A stretch of DNA of 43,103 nt, taken from NCBI GenBank assembly GCA_002350805.1, contig DEFO01000007.1:1-43103 (forward strand), read 5' to 3'. The stretch's first letter is position 1. Each line of letters begins with the position of its first letter. The notes beneath the pieces are model-generated. The model worked only from the letters and a program-made list of their open reading frames with translations, did no database searches and had not been told where the DNA came from. The stretch is from Prevotella sp. UBA2850. GTDB taxonomy: Bacteria; Bacteroidota; Bacteroidia; Bacteroidales; Bacteroidaceae. This document shows, piece by piece, positions 16,192 through 24,783 of this stretch. The translations under genes and the position numbers were made by a program.

Positions 16192-17052
16192 ATGTCAAGA
16201 ACAAACTTTGACCAGTTACTGCAGGCAGGTTGCCACTTTGGCCACCTTCGCCGCAAGTGGAACCCCGCCATGGCTCCCTATATCTTCATGGAGCGCAATG
16301 GCATCCACATCATCGATCTGAACAAGACCGTTGCCAAAATCGACGAGGCATGCGATGCCATCAAGGCCATCGCCAAGTCGGGAAAGAAGATTCTCTTCGT
16401 CGCTACTAAAAAACAGGCTAAGGATATCGTAGCCGAGAAGGCCACTTCAGTGAATATGCCTTACGTGATCGAGCGTTGGCCGGGCGGTATGCTCACCAAC
16501 TTCCCAACCATCCGCAAGGCTGTGAAGAAGATGGCCAGCATCGACAAACTGATGAGCGACGGTACCTACAACAACCTCTCAAAGCGTGAGATCCTGCAGA
16601 TCAGCCGCCAGCGCGCCAAGCTCGAGAAGAACCTCGGTTCTATCGCCGACCTGACCCGTCTGCCCAGCGCTGTGTTCGTAGTAGACGTGATGAAGGAGAA
16701 GATTGCCGTGAAGGAAGCCAACCGTCTGGGTATCCCCTTGTTCGGTATTGTCGACACCAACTCTGATCCTAACGATATCGACTTCATGATTCCTGCCAAC
16801 GACGATGCCAAGGACTCTGTTGAGGTTATCCTCAATGCTTGCTGCGCCGCTATTGCCGAGGGTCTTGAGGAGCGTAAGGCTGAGAAGGCCGACGAGAAAG
16901 CTGCCCAGGCTCAGGCTGAGAACGATGGTGAGGAGAGACCCCGCCGCGCTCGCAAGGCCCGCAAAGAGGAAGAGGCTCCTGCCGTAGAGGAAGCTCCCGC
17001 TGCTGAGGAAGCTCCCGTTGCTGAGGCAGAAGAGGCTCCCGCCGCTGAGTAA
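16192..17052 (+). CDS. rpsB: 30S ribosomal protein S2
   Basis: 286 residues. 'LLQAGCHFGHLRRKWNPAMAPYIF', 'ERWPGGMLTNFPTIRKAV' and 'GIPLFGIVDTNSDPNDIDFMIPANDDA' are conserved S2 segments. After about residue 225 there is a C-terminal extension of some 60 residues of mixed Ala/Glu/Lys ending in repeats of 'EEAPA', a low-complexity acidic tail present in many Bacteroidales S2 proteins. S2 bridges head and body of the small subunit. tsf follows after 46 bases, as in most bacteria. Confidence 0.98.
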   Translation: MSRTNFDQLLQAGCHFGHLRRKWNPAMAPYIFMERNGIHIIDLNKTVAKIDEACDAIKAIAKSGKKILFVATKKQAKDIVAEKATSVNMPYVIERWPGGMLTNFPTIRKAVKKMASIDKLMSDGTYNNLSKREILQISRQRAKLEKNLGSIADLTRLPSAVFVVDVMKEKIAVKEANRLGIPLFGIVDTNSDPNDIDFMIPANDDAKDSVEVILNACCAAIAEGLEERKAEKADEKAAQAQAENDGEERPRRARKARKEEEAPAVEEAPAAEEAPVAEAEEAPAAE

Positions 17053-17098
17053 TCATCAAGTTTATCATTCATCATTAAAAGATTAAAGTAATAAGATT

Positions 17099-18097
17099 AT
17101 GGCTATTTCAATTGAAGATATCAAGAAGCTTCGCGCCATGACTGGTGCCGGTCTGGCAGACGTAAAGAAGGCTCTGACCGAGGCCGAGGGCGACTTCGCC
17201 AAGGCTAAGGAGCTGCTCCGCGAGCGTGGTCTGGCTATCGCCGCCAAGCGCAGCGACCGTGAGACATCCAACGGTTGCGTTCTCGTGCAGGCTGTCGACG
17301 GCTTTGCCGCTATGATTGCCCTGAAGTGCGAGACCGACTTCGTTGCCAATGGTGCCGACTTCATCGCCCTGACAAAGAGCATTCTCGAGGCTGCCATCGC
17401 CAACAAGTGCAAGACCCTCGACGAGGTGAAAGAGCTGGCTCTGGCCGACGGTCAGAAAGTGCAGGACGCTGTCACACAGCGCTCGGGTATCACCGGTGAG
17501 AAGATGGAGCTCGACGGCTACCTGGTGCTTGAGGGTGAGAACATCGAGGTTTACGACCACATGGGCAAGCACACCCTGTGCACCATGGTTCAGACCAACA
17601 AGCCCGCTGCCGACGCAGGTCACAAGGTGGCCATGCAGGTAGCTGCCATGAAGCCCGTTGCCCTGAACGCCGAGAGCGTTGCTCAGGAGATTCTCGACGA
17701 GGAGTACAAGACCGCTGTTGAGAAGACCAAGCTCGAGCAGGTGGAGAAGTATGTTGAGGTGGTGCTGAAGAAAGCTGGCATCAACCCGAACCTCGTTGAC
17801 TCTGAGGACCACATCGAGAGCAACATGGCTAAGGGATGGCTCACTCAGGAGCAGGCCGACGAGGCTCGCAAGCTGAAGGAGCAGGCTGCCGCTGAGAAGG
17901 CTGGCTCACTGAACATGAACATGATCGAGAACATTGCCAAGGGCCGTGTTCAGAAGTTCCTGAAAGAGAACTGCCTGGTTGACCAGGAGTTCCAGTTCGG
18001 CGATGGCGACAAGGCTACTGTTGCTCAGTGGCTGGCCCGTCAGGACAAGGAGCTGAAGATTGTTGACTTCAAGCGCTTCACACTTGTTGCCGACTAA
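17099..18097 (+). CDS. tsf: Elongation factor Ts
   Basis: 332 residues. The N-terminal UBA-like part (IKKLRAMTGAGLADVKKALTEAEGDFAKAKELLRERG) and the 'KCETDFVANGADF' core that inserts into EF-Tu identify EF-Ts, the nucleotide-exchange factor for EF-Tu. The protein is longer than the E. coli form (283), as usual for Bacteroidales, because of a long C-terminal dimerisation domain. It is the last gene of the operon, followed by a terminator at 18136-18177. Confidence 0.97.
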   Translation: MAISIEDIKKLRAMTGAGLADVKKALTEAEGDFAKAKELLRERGLAIAAKRSDRETSNGCVLVQAVDGFAAMIALKCETDFVANGADFIALTKSILEAAIANKCKTLDEVKELALADGQKVQDAVTQRSGITGEKMELDGYLVLEGENIEVYDHMGKHTLCTMVQTNKPAADAGHKVAMQVAAMKPVALNAESVAQEILDEEYKTAVEKTKLEQVEKYVEVVLKKAGINPNLVDSEDHIESNMAKGWLTQEQADEARKLKEQAAAEKAGSLNMNMIENIAKGRVQKFLKENCLVDQEFQFGDGDKATVAQWLARQDKELKIVDFKRFTLVAD

Positions 18098-18135
18098 TCA
18101 GACTTTCCGTCTGTTTTCAGACAAAACATAACAAG

Positions 18136-18177
18136 GAGTCGAAGGAGTTAAAACATGCTCCTTTGGCTCTTTTTTTT
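18136..18177 (+). terminator. Rho-independent terminator of the rplM-tsf operon
   Basis: GAGTCGAAGGAG pairs with CTCCTTTGGCTC (18136-18147 with 18158-18169, minor mismatches) and runs straight into a string of Ts ending at 18177. Confidence 0.88.
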
Positions 18178-18205
18178 CGATGATTTCATCTGTAACCCCA
18201 CCGTC

Positions 18206-18844
18206 ATGAAGATCTTTGCCATTGGCATGAACTATGCCGAACATACCACGGAGTTCAACAACATCATGCTTCTCTCTGAAAAGGCAGAGAGAAAGACTGC
18301 CGAGCCCGTCATCTTTACCAAGGCCGACTCTGCCCTGCTGAAAAACGGCAAACCGTTTTTCATTCCCGACTTCATGGGCCGCATCGACTATGAGACCGAG
18401 CTGGTGGTGCGCATCTGCCGCCTGGGCAAGAATATCCCCGTGCGTTTTGCCCACCGCTACTACGATGCCGTTACCGTGGGCATCGATTTCACAGCCCGCG
18501 ATGTGCAGCGGCAGGCCAAGGAACTGGGACGCCCGTGGACCATCGCCAAGGGTTTCGATGGCTCGGCCGCCATCGGAGAATGGGTGGATATCGAGAAATT
18601 CCGCGATATACAAGCCCTGCATTTCCATCTCGACATCAACGGACGAACGGTCCAGGAAGGCTGTTCGAGCGATATGCTCTACACCGTCGACGAAATCATT
18701 GCCTACATCTCGAAATACTTCACGCTGAAGACCGGCGACCTGCTTTATACAGGTACCCCCGCCGGGGTGGGTCCCGTCAGCATCGACGACCACCTGGAAG
18801 GGTGGATAGAAGAGCGCAAAGTGCTCGACTTCTATTGCCGCTAG
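18206..18844 (+). CDS. Fumarylacetoacetate hydrolase family protein
   Basis: 212 residues from the ATG at 18206. The same frame extends upstream to 18155, but those codons lie within the tsf terminator. It has the FAH fold signatures: 'KNGKPFFIPDFMGRIDYETELVV', with the acidic residues of the metal site in YETEL, 'YYDAVTVGIDFTARDVQRQAKELGRPWTIAKGFDGSAA', and 'GDLLYTGTPAGVGPV'. Members hydrolyse or decarboxylate 3-oxo acids such as acylpyruvates and oxaloacetate with Mg/Mn. The short form is typical of acylpyruvase/oxaloacetate decarboxylase (FAHD1/YcgM-like) proteins. No catabolic neighbours are present, so a housekeeping metabolite-repair role is more likely than a degradation pathway. Exact substrate unknown. 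Confidence 0.88.
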   Translation: MKIFAIGMNYAEHTTEFNNIMLLSEKAERKTAEPVIFTKADSALLKNGKPFFIPDFMGRIDYETELVVRICRLGKNIPVRFAHRYYDAVTVGIDFTARDVQRQAKELGRPWTIAKGFDGSAAIGEWVDIEKFRDIQALHFHLDINGRTVQEGCSSDMLYTVDEIIAYISKYFTLKTGDLLYTGTPAGVGPVSIDDHLEGWIEERKVLDFYCR

Positions 18845-18850
18845 AACGTA

Positions 18851-18988
18851 GGAAAAGCTCTTCGCCCAGCAACAATTCTACAGCCACTAAGAACACGGAG
18901 AATCTCTTTGTCTGGTGACAGTTCAACTGCTGCTGAGAACACGGAGAAGCCCTTTGCCCGGCAACACCAACAGCGTTTGAACATCCCC
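18851..18988. repeat. Three degenerate tandem copies of a 46-bp unit
   Basis: Unit 1 (18851-18896), unit 2 (18897-18942) and a fading unit 3 (from 18943) share GGARAA-C-CTTYGYC at the start and GAGAACAC or AAGAACAC at the end. The first two are exactly 46 bases each. They lie between the FAH-family gene and porU and do not encode a protein. Confidence 0.6.
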
Positions 18989-19061
18989 CACTCCACTGTC
19001 ACCGACCCACTTTCCTTACTTGCTAGGCAATAAGCGGGCCGAGTTTGCGTTATTATAAGAA

Positions 19062-22000
19062 ATGGAAAGAGTCCGTTGGTGCATCACGCTCATCGTGCTT
19101 TTGTTCCTCTGCCCGTCGGCAGGGGCACAAAGGTTCTTCAATCTCACTGCCCCTGAGGTGAGAATCGACTCTGTGTTGCCCCGTTTCGGCTGTTCCATTC
19201 CGCTCGGCGAGCATTACCAAGACTCCCTCTACACTGTTTCGATTGCCTACCCTGAGTTCATCAAGATGGGCCACGACGACGTGCTGCGCGTGCAACAGCT
19301 CATCGAGGCGCCATTGCCAGAGATGCCTGTCATCGAACAGTTTATTGCCGTCGACCGCAAGCGCGGCTCTCTGGAGTTGTCGTTTGTGCCCCTGGTGCTG
19401 CGTGACGGCCAATACCAAAAGCTGGTCAGCTTCATGATTGATGTGAAGGCCACACCTATTCATAAAGGCAGGAAGGCTGCTCCAGCTACACGTGCAGGTG
19501 GAGTGAGCGAGCGTTATGCGGCCCATTCGGTGCTGGCCACCGGTCACTGGGCAAAGATTCGCATTCCGGCAACGGGCATCTACCAGCTCACCGAGACAGT
19601 CATCAAGAAAGCCGGGTTCAGCGACCTGGCCAAAGTGCGCATCTACGGCTATGGCGGTGAGCTGCAGCCCGAGGCCCTTACCGACAGTTACCTGCGCGCC
19701 ACCGACGACTTGCAGGAACTGCCTACGTGCACCATTGGCGGACGGCGGTTGTTCTTCGGCCGCGGCCCCGTATCGTGGTCGTCGCCCTCCTCGACCATCC
19801 GCACGCGCAATCCCTACTCCGACTACGGTTATTATTTCATCACCCAGGGCGATGCTGAGCCTTTACAGATAGACAGTACCACCTTCATCAGCACCTACTA
19901 TCCCTCAGCCGACGACTATCATGTGCTCTACGAGAAAGACGAATACGCATGGTATGAGGGCGGCCGCAACCTCTACGAGGGTACGGCCATTGAGGCCGGC
20001 CAGTCGAAGACCTACCAGCTGCCCACCCATGGACAGGCGTCGGGCGGCTCCCTGCGCGTGGTACTGACCACCAGCAGTGCCGCCACAGCCACCGTCGAGC
20101 TGAACGGCGAGCAGCTGGGCACACAGCGAATGGCAACCAGTTCGTCGTACGACCATGCTGCCGAGTCGGCCAGCACCTATCAGGTCAGCAACCTGCAGGC
20201 ACAAAACGAGCTGCGCATCACCGTTGCGAGTGGTTCCACACCCGTCCGTGCCGACTATCTCTCCCTGGCCCTCGACACGCCCCGGCCGCTGCAACTGGCC
20301 ACGACAACATTCGACAGTCCGGAGTACGTCTACAACATCACCAACCAAGACCATCATGCCGACGGTCCCTGCGACATGGTTATCATTGTGCCGTTGACAG
20401 GCAAGCTGACGGCCCAGGCCGAACGCATCAAGACCATGCACGAGCAGCGCGATGGCCTCTCCGTGCGCATTGTGCCTGCCGACGAGCTCTACAACGAGTT
20501 CTCCAGCGGCACCCCCGACGCCAATGCCTACCGCCGCTACATGAAAATGCTCTACGACCGTGCCCAGACCGAGGGCGAGATGCCCCGTTACCTGATGCTT
20601 TTCGGCGACTGCGCCTGGGACAATCGTATGCACACCAGTGCCTGGACCGGCTACACGCCCGACGATTTCCTGCTGTGTTACGAGAGCGAGAACTCATTCA
20701 GCAGCACCCAGTGCTATGTGTCGGAAGACTTCTTCTGTCTGCTGGACGATGGCGAGACGCTGCTCACGGGCAATAGCTACCGCGGCAAACCAGACATTGC
20801 CGTGGGCCGGTTCCCTGTGCGCAATGCCGAGCAGGCTAAGATCCTGACCGACAAGACCCTGGCCTACGTCAACAACCAAAATGCCGGTATCTGGCAGAAC
20901 ACGATCATGTTCCTGGGCGACGACGGCAATAGCAACCAGCACATGATTGACGCCGACAAGGCTGCAGGTATCGTGGCCGAGCTCAATCCGGGCATCGTCG
21001 AGAAGAAGGTGATGTGGGATGCCTACACCCGCGAGGTGTCATCGACCGGCGCCACCTATCCCGAAGTGACCAAGGCCATCGTCCAACAGCAACAGGCCGG
21101 AGCACTGATCATCGACTATTGCGGCCACGGACGAGCCGACCAGTTGTCGCATGAGATGGTGGTCGGACTGACCCACTTCGAGAACTTCACCAACGAGAAC
21201 CTGCCGCTGTGGATCACGGCCTCCTGCGACATCATGCCTTTCGACAGTCAGACCGACAACATCGGCGAGGCCGCCGTGCTCAACGACAAAGGCGGTGCTG
21301 TGGCTTTCTTCGGTACAACCCGCACGGTGTATCAAGACCGCAACCAACTCATCAACAATGCCTTCCTGCGCAATCTGTTCACACCCTTCGACGGCAGCTA
21401 CATCACCATTGGTGAGGCCCAGCGCAAAGCCAAGAACGACCTCGTCAACGGATATATCTACGACCCTTACGACCCCAAGGTACCCAAATACGACAACACC
21501 CAGAACAAACTGCAATACTCGCTGCTGGGCGATCCCGCCCTGCGGCTGAACATCCCCTCACTCAGCGTGGTGGTCGATGCCATCAACGGCGAGGCAGTCA
21601 CCGCCAGTAGCATGACCACCCTCAAGGCAGGACAAGTGGCCACGGTGAGCGGCCATATCGAAGCCAACGGACTGCCGCTGACCGACTTCAACGGAACTGT
21701 GACGGCCACCGTGCGCGACTCGGAGGAAGAGATTACCTGCAAACTGAACGACACCTCGTCTGACGGTGCACAGACACCATTCGTCTATAAGGACCGGACA
21801 AAGACCCTTTTCAGCGGCTCCGATGAGGTGCGAAACGGGCAGTTCACCTTCAGCTTCGCCGTGCCCATGGACATCAACTATACCGACGGCACCGGCCTCA
21901 TCAATCTCTTTGCCGTCAGCAGCGACCATCTGCGCTCGGCCAACGGCTGTTGCGAGCGCTTCAAGGTGGGCAGTACCGACACCGTAGCCAATGACTCCAT

Positions 22001-22658
22001 CGGTCCTTCCGTCTACTGCTATCTCAACTCACCCTCGTTCAGCAATGGCGACGACGTGAACAGCACCCCCTATTTCGTGGCTGAGATCACCGACAAAGAC
22101 GGCATCAACACCACCGGCAACGGTATCGGTCACGACCTCGAACTGACCATCGACGGACTGACAGCCATGACCTACAACCTGAACGGCAACTTCCAATACG
22201 ATTTCGGCAGCTACACCAGTGGCACCACCTACTATAGCATTCCCGAACTCACCGCAGGGCGCCACCGCCTGACGTTCCGCGCCTGGGATGTGCTCAACAA
22301 TGCCACCACCACCGAGCTGACCTTCAATGTGGTGCGTGGCCTGAAGCCCCACTGCTTCGGAGTGAGCTGCACCAAGAACCCTGCCGTGAGCGAGACCACC
22401 TTCATCATCAGCCACGACCGTACGGGCAGCGAGCTGGATGTAGAACTTGAGGTCTTCGACTTTGCCGGACGGCTGCTCTGGCGCCACCATGAGAGCGGAG
22501 TGCCTGCTACCAGTACCTATACCCTCAACTGGAACCTATCGACCGATGGCGGCAGCCGTCTGCAAACCGGCGTATATCTCTACCGGGTACGCATCAGCAG
22601 CGACGGCAGCTCGCAGGCATCGAAAGCACAGAAATTAATCATTATAGGCAATAAATAA
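19062..22658 (+). CDS. porU: Type IX secretion system sortase PorU (C25 family)
   Basis: 1198 residues. A signal peptide (MERVRWCITLIVLLFLCPSAGAQ) leads an N-terminal beta-rich region. The gingipain-like peptidase C25 domain follows at about 430-800. The catalytic His689 is in 'IDYCGHGRADQ' and Cys722 in 'LWITASCDIMPFDSQTDNIGEA', with 33-residue spacing as in the Porphyromonas enzyme. Ig-like domains follow, and the protein ends in a T9SS type A C-terminal domain (LEVFDFAGRLLWRHHESG ... GVYLYRVRIS). PorU is the surface-exposed transpeptidase that removes C-terminal sorting domains and attaches cargo to A-LPS, working with PorV, PorQ and PorZ. It is followed 25 bases later by porV. The promoter is unclear: GAGTTTG at 19041-19047 lacks the TA of the usual box. 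Confidence 0.95.
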   Translation: MERVRWCITLIVLLFLCPSAGAQRFFNLTAPEVRIDSVLPRFGCSIPLGEHYQDSLYTVSIAYPEFIKMGHDDVLRVQQLIEAPLPEMPVIEQFIAVDRKRGSLELSFVPLVLRDGQYQKLVSFMIDVKATPIHKGRKAAPATRAGGVSERYAAHSVLATGHWAKIRIPATGIYQLTETVIKKAGFSDLAKVRIYGYGGELQPEALTDSYLRATDDLQELPTCTIGGRRLFFGRGPVSWSSPSSTIRTRNPYSDYGYYFITQGDAEPLQIDSTTFISTYYPSADDYHVLYEKDEYAWYEGGRNLYEGTAIEAGQSKTYQLPTHGQASGGSLRVVLTTSSAATATVELNGEQLGTQRMATSSSYDHAAESASTYQVSNLQAQNELRITVASGSTPVRADYLSLALDTPRPLQLATTTFDSPEYVYNITNQDHHADGPCDMVIIVPLTGKLTAQAERIKTMHEQRDGLSVRIVPADELYNEFSSGTPDANAYRRYMKMLYDRAQTEGEMPRYLMLFGDCAWDNRMHTSAWTGYTPDDFLLCYESENSFSSTQCYVSEDFFCLLDDGETLLTGNSYRGKPDIAVGRFPVRNAEQAKILTDKTLAYVNNQNAGIWQNTIMFLGDDGNSNQHMIDADKAAGIVAELNPGIVEKKVMWDAYTREVSSTGATYPEVTKAIVQQQQAGALIIDYCGHGRADQLSHEMVVGLTHFENFTNENLPLWITASCDIMPFDSQTDNIGEAAVLNDKGGAVAFFGTTRTVYQDRNQLINNAFLRNLFTPFDGSYITIGEAQRKAKNDLVNGYIYDPYDPKVPKYDNTQNKLQYSLLGDPALRLNIPSLSVVVDAINGEAVTASSMTTLKAGQVATVSGHIEANGLPLTDFNGTVTATVRDSEEEITCKLNDTSSDGAQTPFVYKDRTKTLFSGSDEVRNGQFTFSFAVPMDINYTDGTGLINLFAVSSDHLRSANGCCERFKVGSTDTVANDSIGPSVYCYLNSPSFSNGDDVNSTPYFVAEITDKDGINTTGNGIGHDLELTIDGLTAMTYNLNGNFQYDFGSYTSGTTYYSIPELTAGRHRLTFRAWDVLNNATTTELTFNVVRGLKPHCFGVSCTKNPAVSETTFIISHDRTGSELDVELEVFDFAGRLLWRHHESGVPATSTYTLNWNLSTDGGSRLQTGVYLYRVRISSDGSSQASKAQKLIIIGNK

Positions 22659-22683
22659 GCCACATCAACGTTCATAAATAGTG

Positions 22684-23874
22684 ATGAATAAAGAAATTAG
22701 ACGATTTTCAAGCATAGTCATTCTGCTGCTCGCCTCTGTGGCAGCCCTGGCCCAAGACGACAAGACCGACATGTTCAACCCCGTGAACTACTCTGTCACC
22801 TCGCAGATGATAGCCCCCGATGCCCGTGCAGCAGGCTTGGGCGATGTGGGTGCGGCCACCGACCCCGACGTCAACTCGCAGTTCTGGAACCCCGCCAAGT
22901 ATCCGTTCACCATCAGCCGCGCCGGAGTGGCACTGAACTATACCCCGTGGCTGCGCCAGCTGGTGAACGATATCGACCTGGCCAACCTGACAGGCTACTA
23001 CCGCATTGGCGACTACAGTGCCATCTCGGGCTCGCTGCGCTACTTCTCGCTCGGTGAGGTGATGACCAACTGGAACGGTGGCGATGACTATTCGAATGCC
23101 GAGACCATCAACCCCTACGAGATGTCAGTCGACGTGGCCTACTCGCTCATGCTCAGCGAGAAGTTCTCTATTGCAGCCGGTGTGCGCTGGATTTACTCCG
23201 ACCTCACCTACGACTACCACGACGACACCTCCCCCGGCTCAGCCTTTGCTGCCGACCTGGCCTGCTACTACAACAACTACATCACACTGGGCAGTCGCGA
23301 ATGCCAGCTCGGTCTGGGTCTGAACATCAGCAACATCGGTAGTAAGATCTCTTTCGGCGGTGACGACAACAGCGAGTTTATCCCCACCAACATGCGTCTG
23401 GGTGCAGCCCTGATGATACCCGTCGACGAGTACAACCGTTTCACCATTGCTGCCGACGCCAACAAACTGCTCGTCCCTACCTATCCCAAGCGCATCGACG
23501 ATGAGACCGAGGAAGACTATATCTCTCGTGTGCAGCGCGACTACTACGACATCAGCTCCATCAATGGTATCTTCAAGAGCTTCAGCGATGCCCCCAACGG
23601 CTTCAAGGAAGAGATGCAGGAAATCCAGTGGAGCGTCGGCGGCGAGTATATCTACCACGACCAGTTCTCCATTCGTGCCGGCTACCACCACGAGAGTGCC
23701 AACAAGGGAAACCGCAAATACTTCACCCTGGGCGCCGGATTCCGCATGAGTGTCTTCTCGCTCGATGCCGGTTATGTGATTGCCACGGCCAAGAGCAATC
23801 CTCTGGACCAGACGCTGCGCTTCTCGCTGACCTTCGATATGGACGGCATCAAGGACCTTTTCCACCGCAAATAA
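22684..23874 (+). CDS. porV: Type IX secretion outer-membrane shuttle protein PorV (LptO)
   Basis: 396 residues from the ATG at 22684; a GTG at 22681 is in frame but less likely. A signal peptide ends in ALAQ. The segment 'MFNPVNYSVTSQMIAPDARAAGLGDVGAATDPDVNSQFWNPAKYPF' is diagnostic for PorV, a FadL-like 14-strand barrel. The final strand 'LRFSLTFDMDGIKDLFHRK' closes the barrel. PorV collects T9SS cargo from the translocon and hands it to PorU. Its place directly after porU and before ispF is the usual order in Bacteroidales. Confidence 0.95.
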   Translation: MNKEIRRFSSIVILLLASVAALAQDDKTDMFNPVNYSVTSQMIAPDARAAGLGDVGAATDPDVNSQFWNPAKYPFTISRAGVALNYTPWLRQLVNDIDLANLTGYYRIGDYSAISGSLRYFSLGEVMTNWNGGDDYSNAETINPYEMSVDVAYSLMLSEKFSIAAGVRWIYSDLTYDYHDDTSPGSAFAADLACYYNNYITLGSRECQLGLGLNISNIGSKISFGGDDNSEFIPTNMRLGAALMIPVDEYNRFTIAADANKLLVPTYPKRIDDETEEDYISRVQRDYYDISSINGIFKSFSDAPNGFKEEMQEIQWSVGGEYIYHDQFSIRAGYHHESANKGNRKYFTLGAGFRMSVFSLDAGYVIATAKSNPLDQTLRFSLTFDMDGIKDLFHRK

Positions 23875-23893
23875 TCCCCACCTCCGCAGTACT

Positions 23894-24382
23894 ATGAAGA
23901 TAAGAGTAGGATTCGGTTACGACGTACACCAGCTCGTCGAGGGCCGCGAACTATGGATAGGCGGCATTAGAATCGACCACACCCTCGGTCTGTTGGGTCA
24001 CAGCGACGCCGACGTGCTGCTGCACGCCATCTGCGACGCGCTGCTCGGTGCCGCCAACATGCGCGACATTGGCTATCACTTCCCCGACACGGCAGCCGAG
24101 ACCGACGGCATGGACAGCAAAATCATCCTCCGCGACACCATCCGCCTGATAGCCACCAAGGGCTACCGCCTGGGCAATATCGATGCCACCATCTGCGCCG
24201 AGCGTCCAAAGATGAATCCGCATATTCCCGCCATGAAACAGTGCATGGCCGACATCATCGGTTGTGATGTCGACGATATCTCCATCAAGGCCACCACCAC
24301 CGAGCACCTCGGCTTTACCGGACGCGAGGAGGGCATCTCGGCCTACGCCACCGTCCTCATCGAGAGAATTGAAAATTTATAA
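23894..24382 (+). CDS. ispF: 2-C-methyl-D-erythritol 2,4-cyclodiphosphate synthase
   Basis: 162 residues. Zinc ligands Asp10 and His12 lie in 'FGYDVHQL' and His44 in 'GHSDADVLLHAICDALLGAAN'. The C-terminal 'IKATTTEHLGFTGREEGISAYATVLI' is the conserved end. The trimeric cytoplasmic enzyme makes MEcPP in the MEP isoprenoid pathway. It lies 19 bases after porV and probably shares its transcript, although the functions are unrelated. Confidence 0.97.
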   Translation: MKIRVGFGYDVHQLVEGRELWIGGIRIDHTLGLLGHSDADVLLHAICDALLGAANMRDIGYHFPDTAAETDGMDSKIILRDTIRLIATKGYRLGNIDATICAERPKMNPHIPAMKQCMADIIGCDVDDISIKATTTEHLGFTGREEGISAYATVLIERIENL

Positions 24383-24660
24383 TACAAAATTAGCCTGCCA
24401 GCTTGAGCAAAAGAATTTTTGAATAATTTGTGCCAATTCGTGCCAATTTATGTTTTATACTTAACACTAATTCCCGTCAATTTCCACAAATTATCAAAAA
24501 TGACATAAACGGCCTGATGACCGTTCTTGAACTTGGAACTTGGAACTTTGAACCGCAGCTCTGCTGCCTCCTGTGGGAAAACCTTGAACTTTGAACGCGC
24601 TTCAGCGCATTTGAACCGGCGGCTTGCCACCTTCTGTGGGCAACCTTGAATAAGCCTGAC
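24383..24660. repeat. Intergenic cluster of short repeats, each with a small palindrome
   Basis: TTTGAAC occurs at 24547, 24590 and 24610, each followed by a small inverted repeat: GCAGC-TCT-GCTGC (24555-24567), GCGC-TTCA-GCGC (24597-24608) and GGCGGC-TT-GCCACC (24618-24631). Units one and three also share CTGTGGG-AA-CCTTGAA. Before them lie TTGAACTTGGAACTTGGAACT and a doubled GTGCCAATT (24430-24450). Open frames through this stretch (for example 24448-24678 minus) are an effect of the repeats, not genes. Confidence 0.55.
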
Positions 24661-24682
24661 CGCTTTGTTGCACGTCATATAT

Positions 24683-24694
24683 GCAAACGTTTGC
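24683..24694. promoter_or_regulatory. LacI/MalR-like operator ahead of malQ
   Basis: GCAAACGTTTGC is a perfect 12-bp palindrome with the central CG typical of LacI-family sites; it equals the core of MalR operators known from streptococci. It is centred about 95 bases before the malQ ATG and about 62 bases before a weak -7 box (TAACTTTA, 24751-24758). A one-mismatch copy precedes the alpha-amylase at 39558-39569. Confidence 0.7.
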
Positions 24695-24783
24695 GCAACA
24701 AAAAAGGCAAATCGTCGACCTCCTGAGAGTCAACGTATTGCGGAAAGTTGTAACTTTACCGAAAATTACTAATTCCTAGGTCT

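Noticed and set aside
18155..18205. N-terminal extension of the FAH-family protein (MLLWLFFFDDF)
   Set aside because: The hydrophobic start is produced by the T-run of the tsf terminator; the family start is the ATG at 18206.
24448..24678. 76-codon open frame on the minus strand (Lys/Phe-rich, RFKV-like repeats)
   Set aside because: It is read through the TTTGAAC/CTTGAAC repeats; the protein repeats simply mirror the DNA repeats, and there is no promoter or family match.
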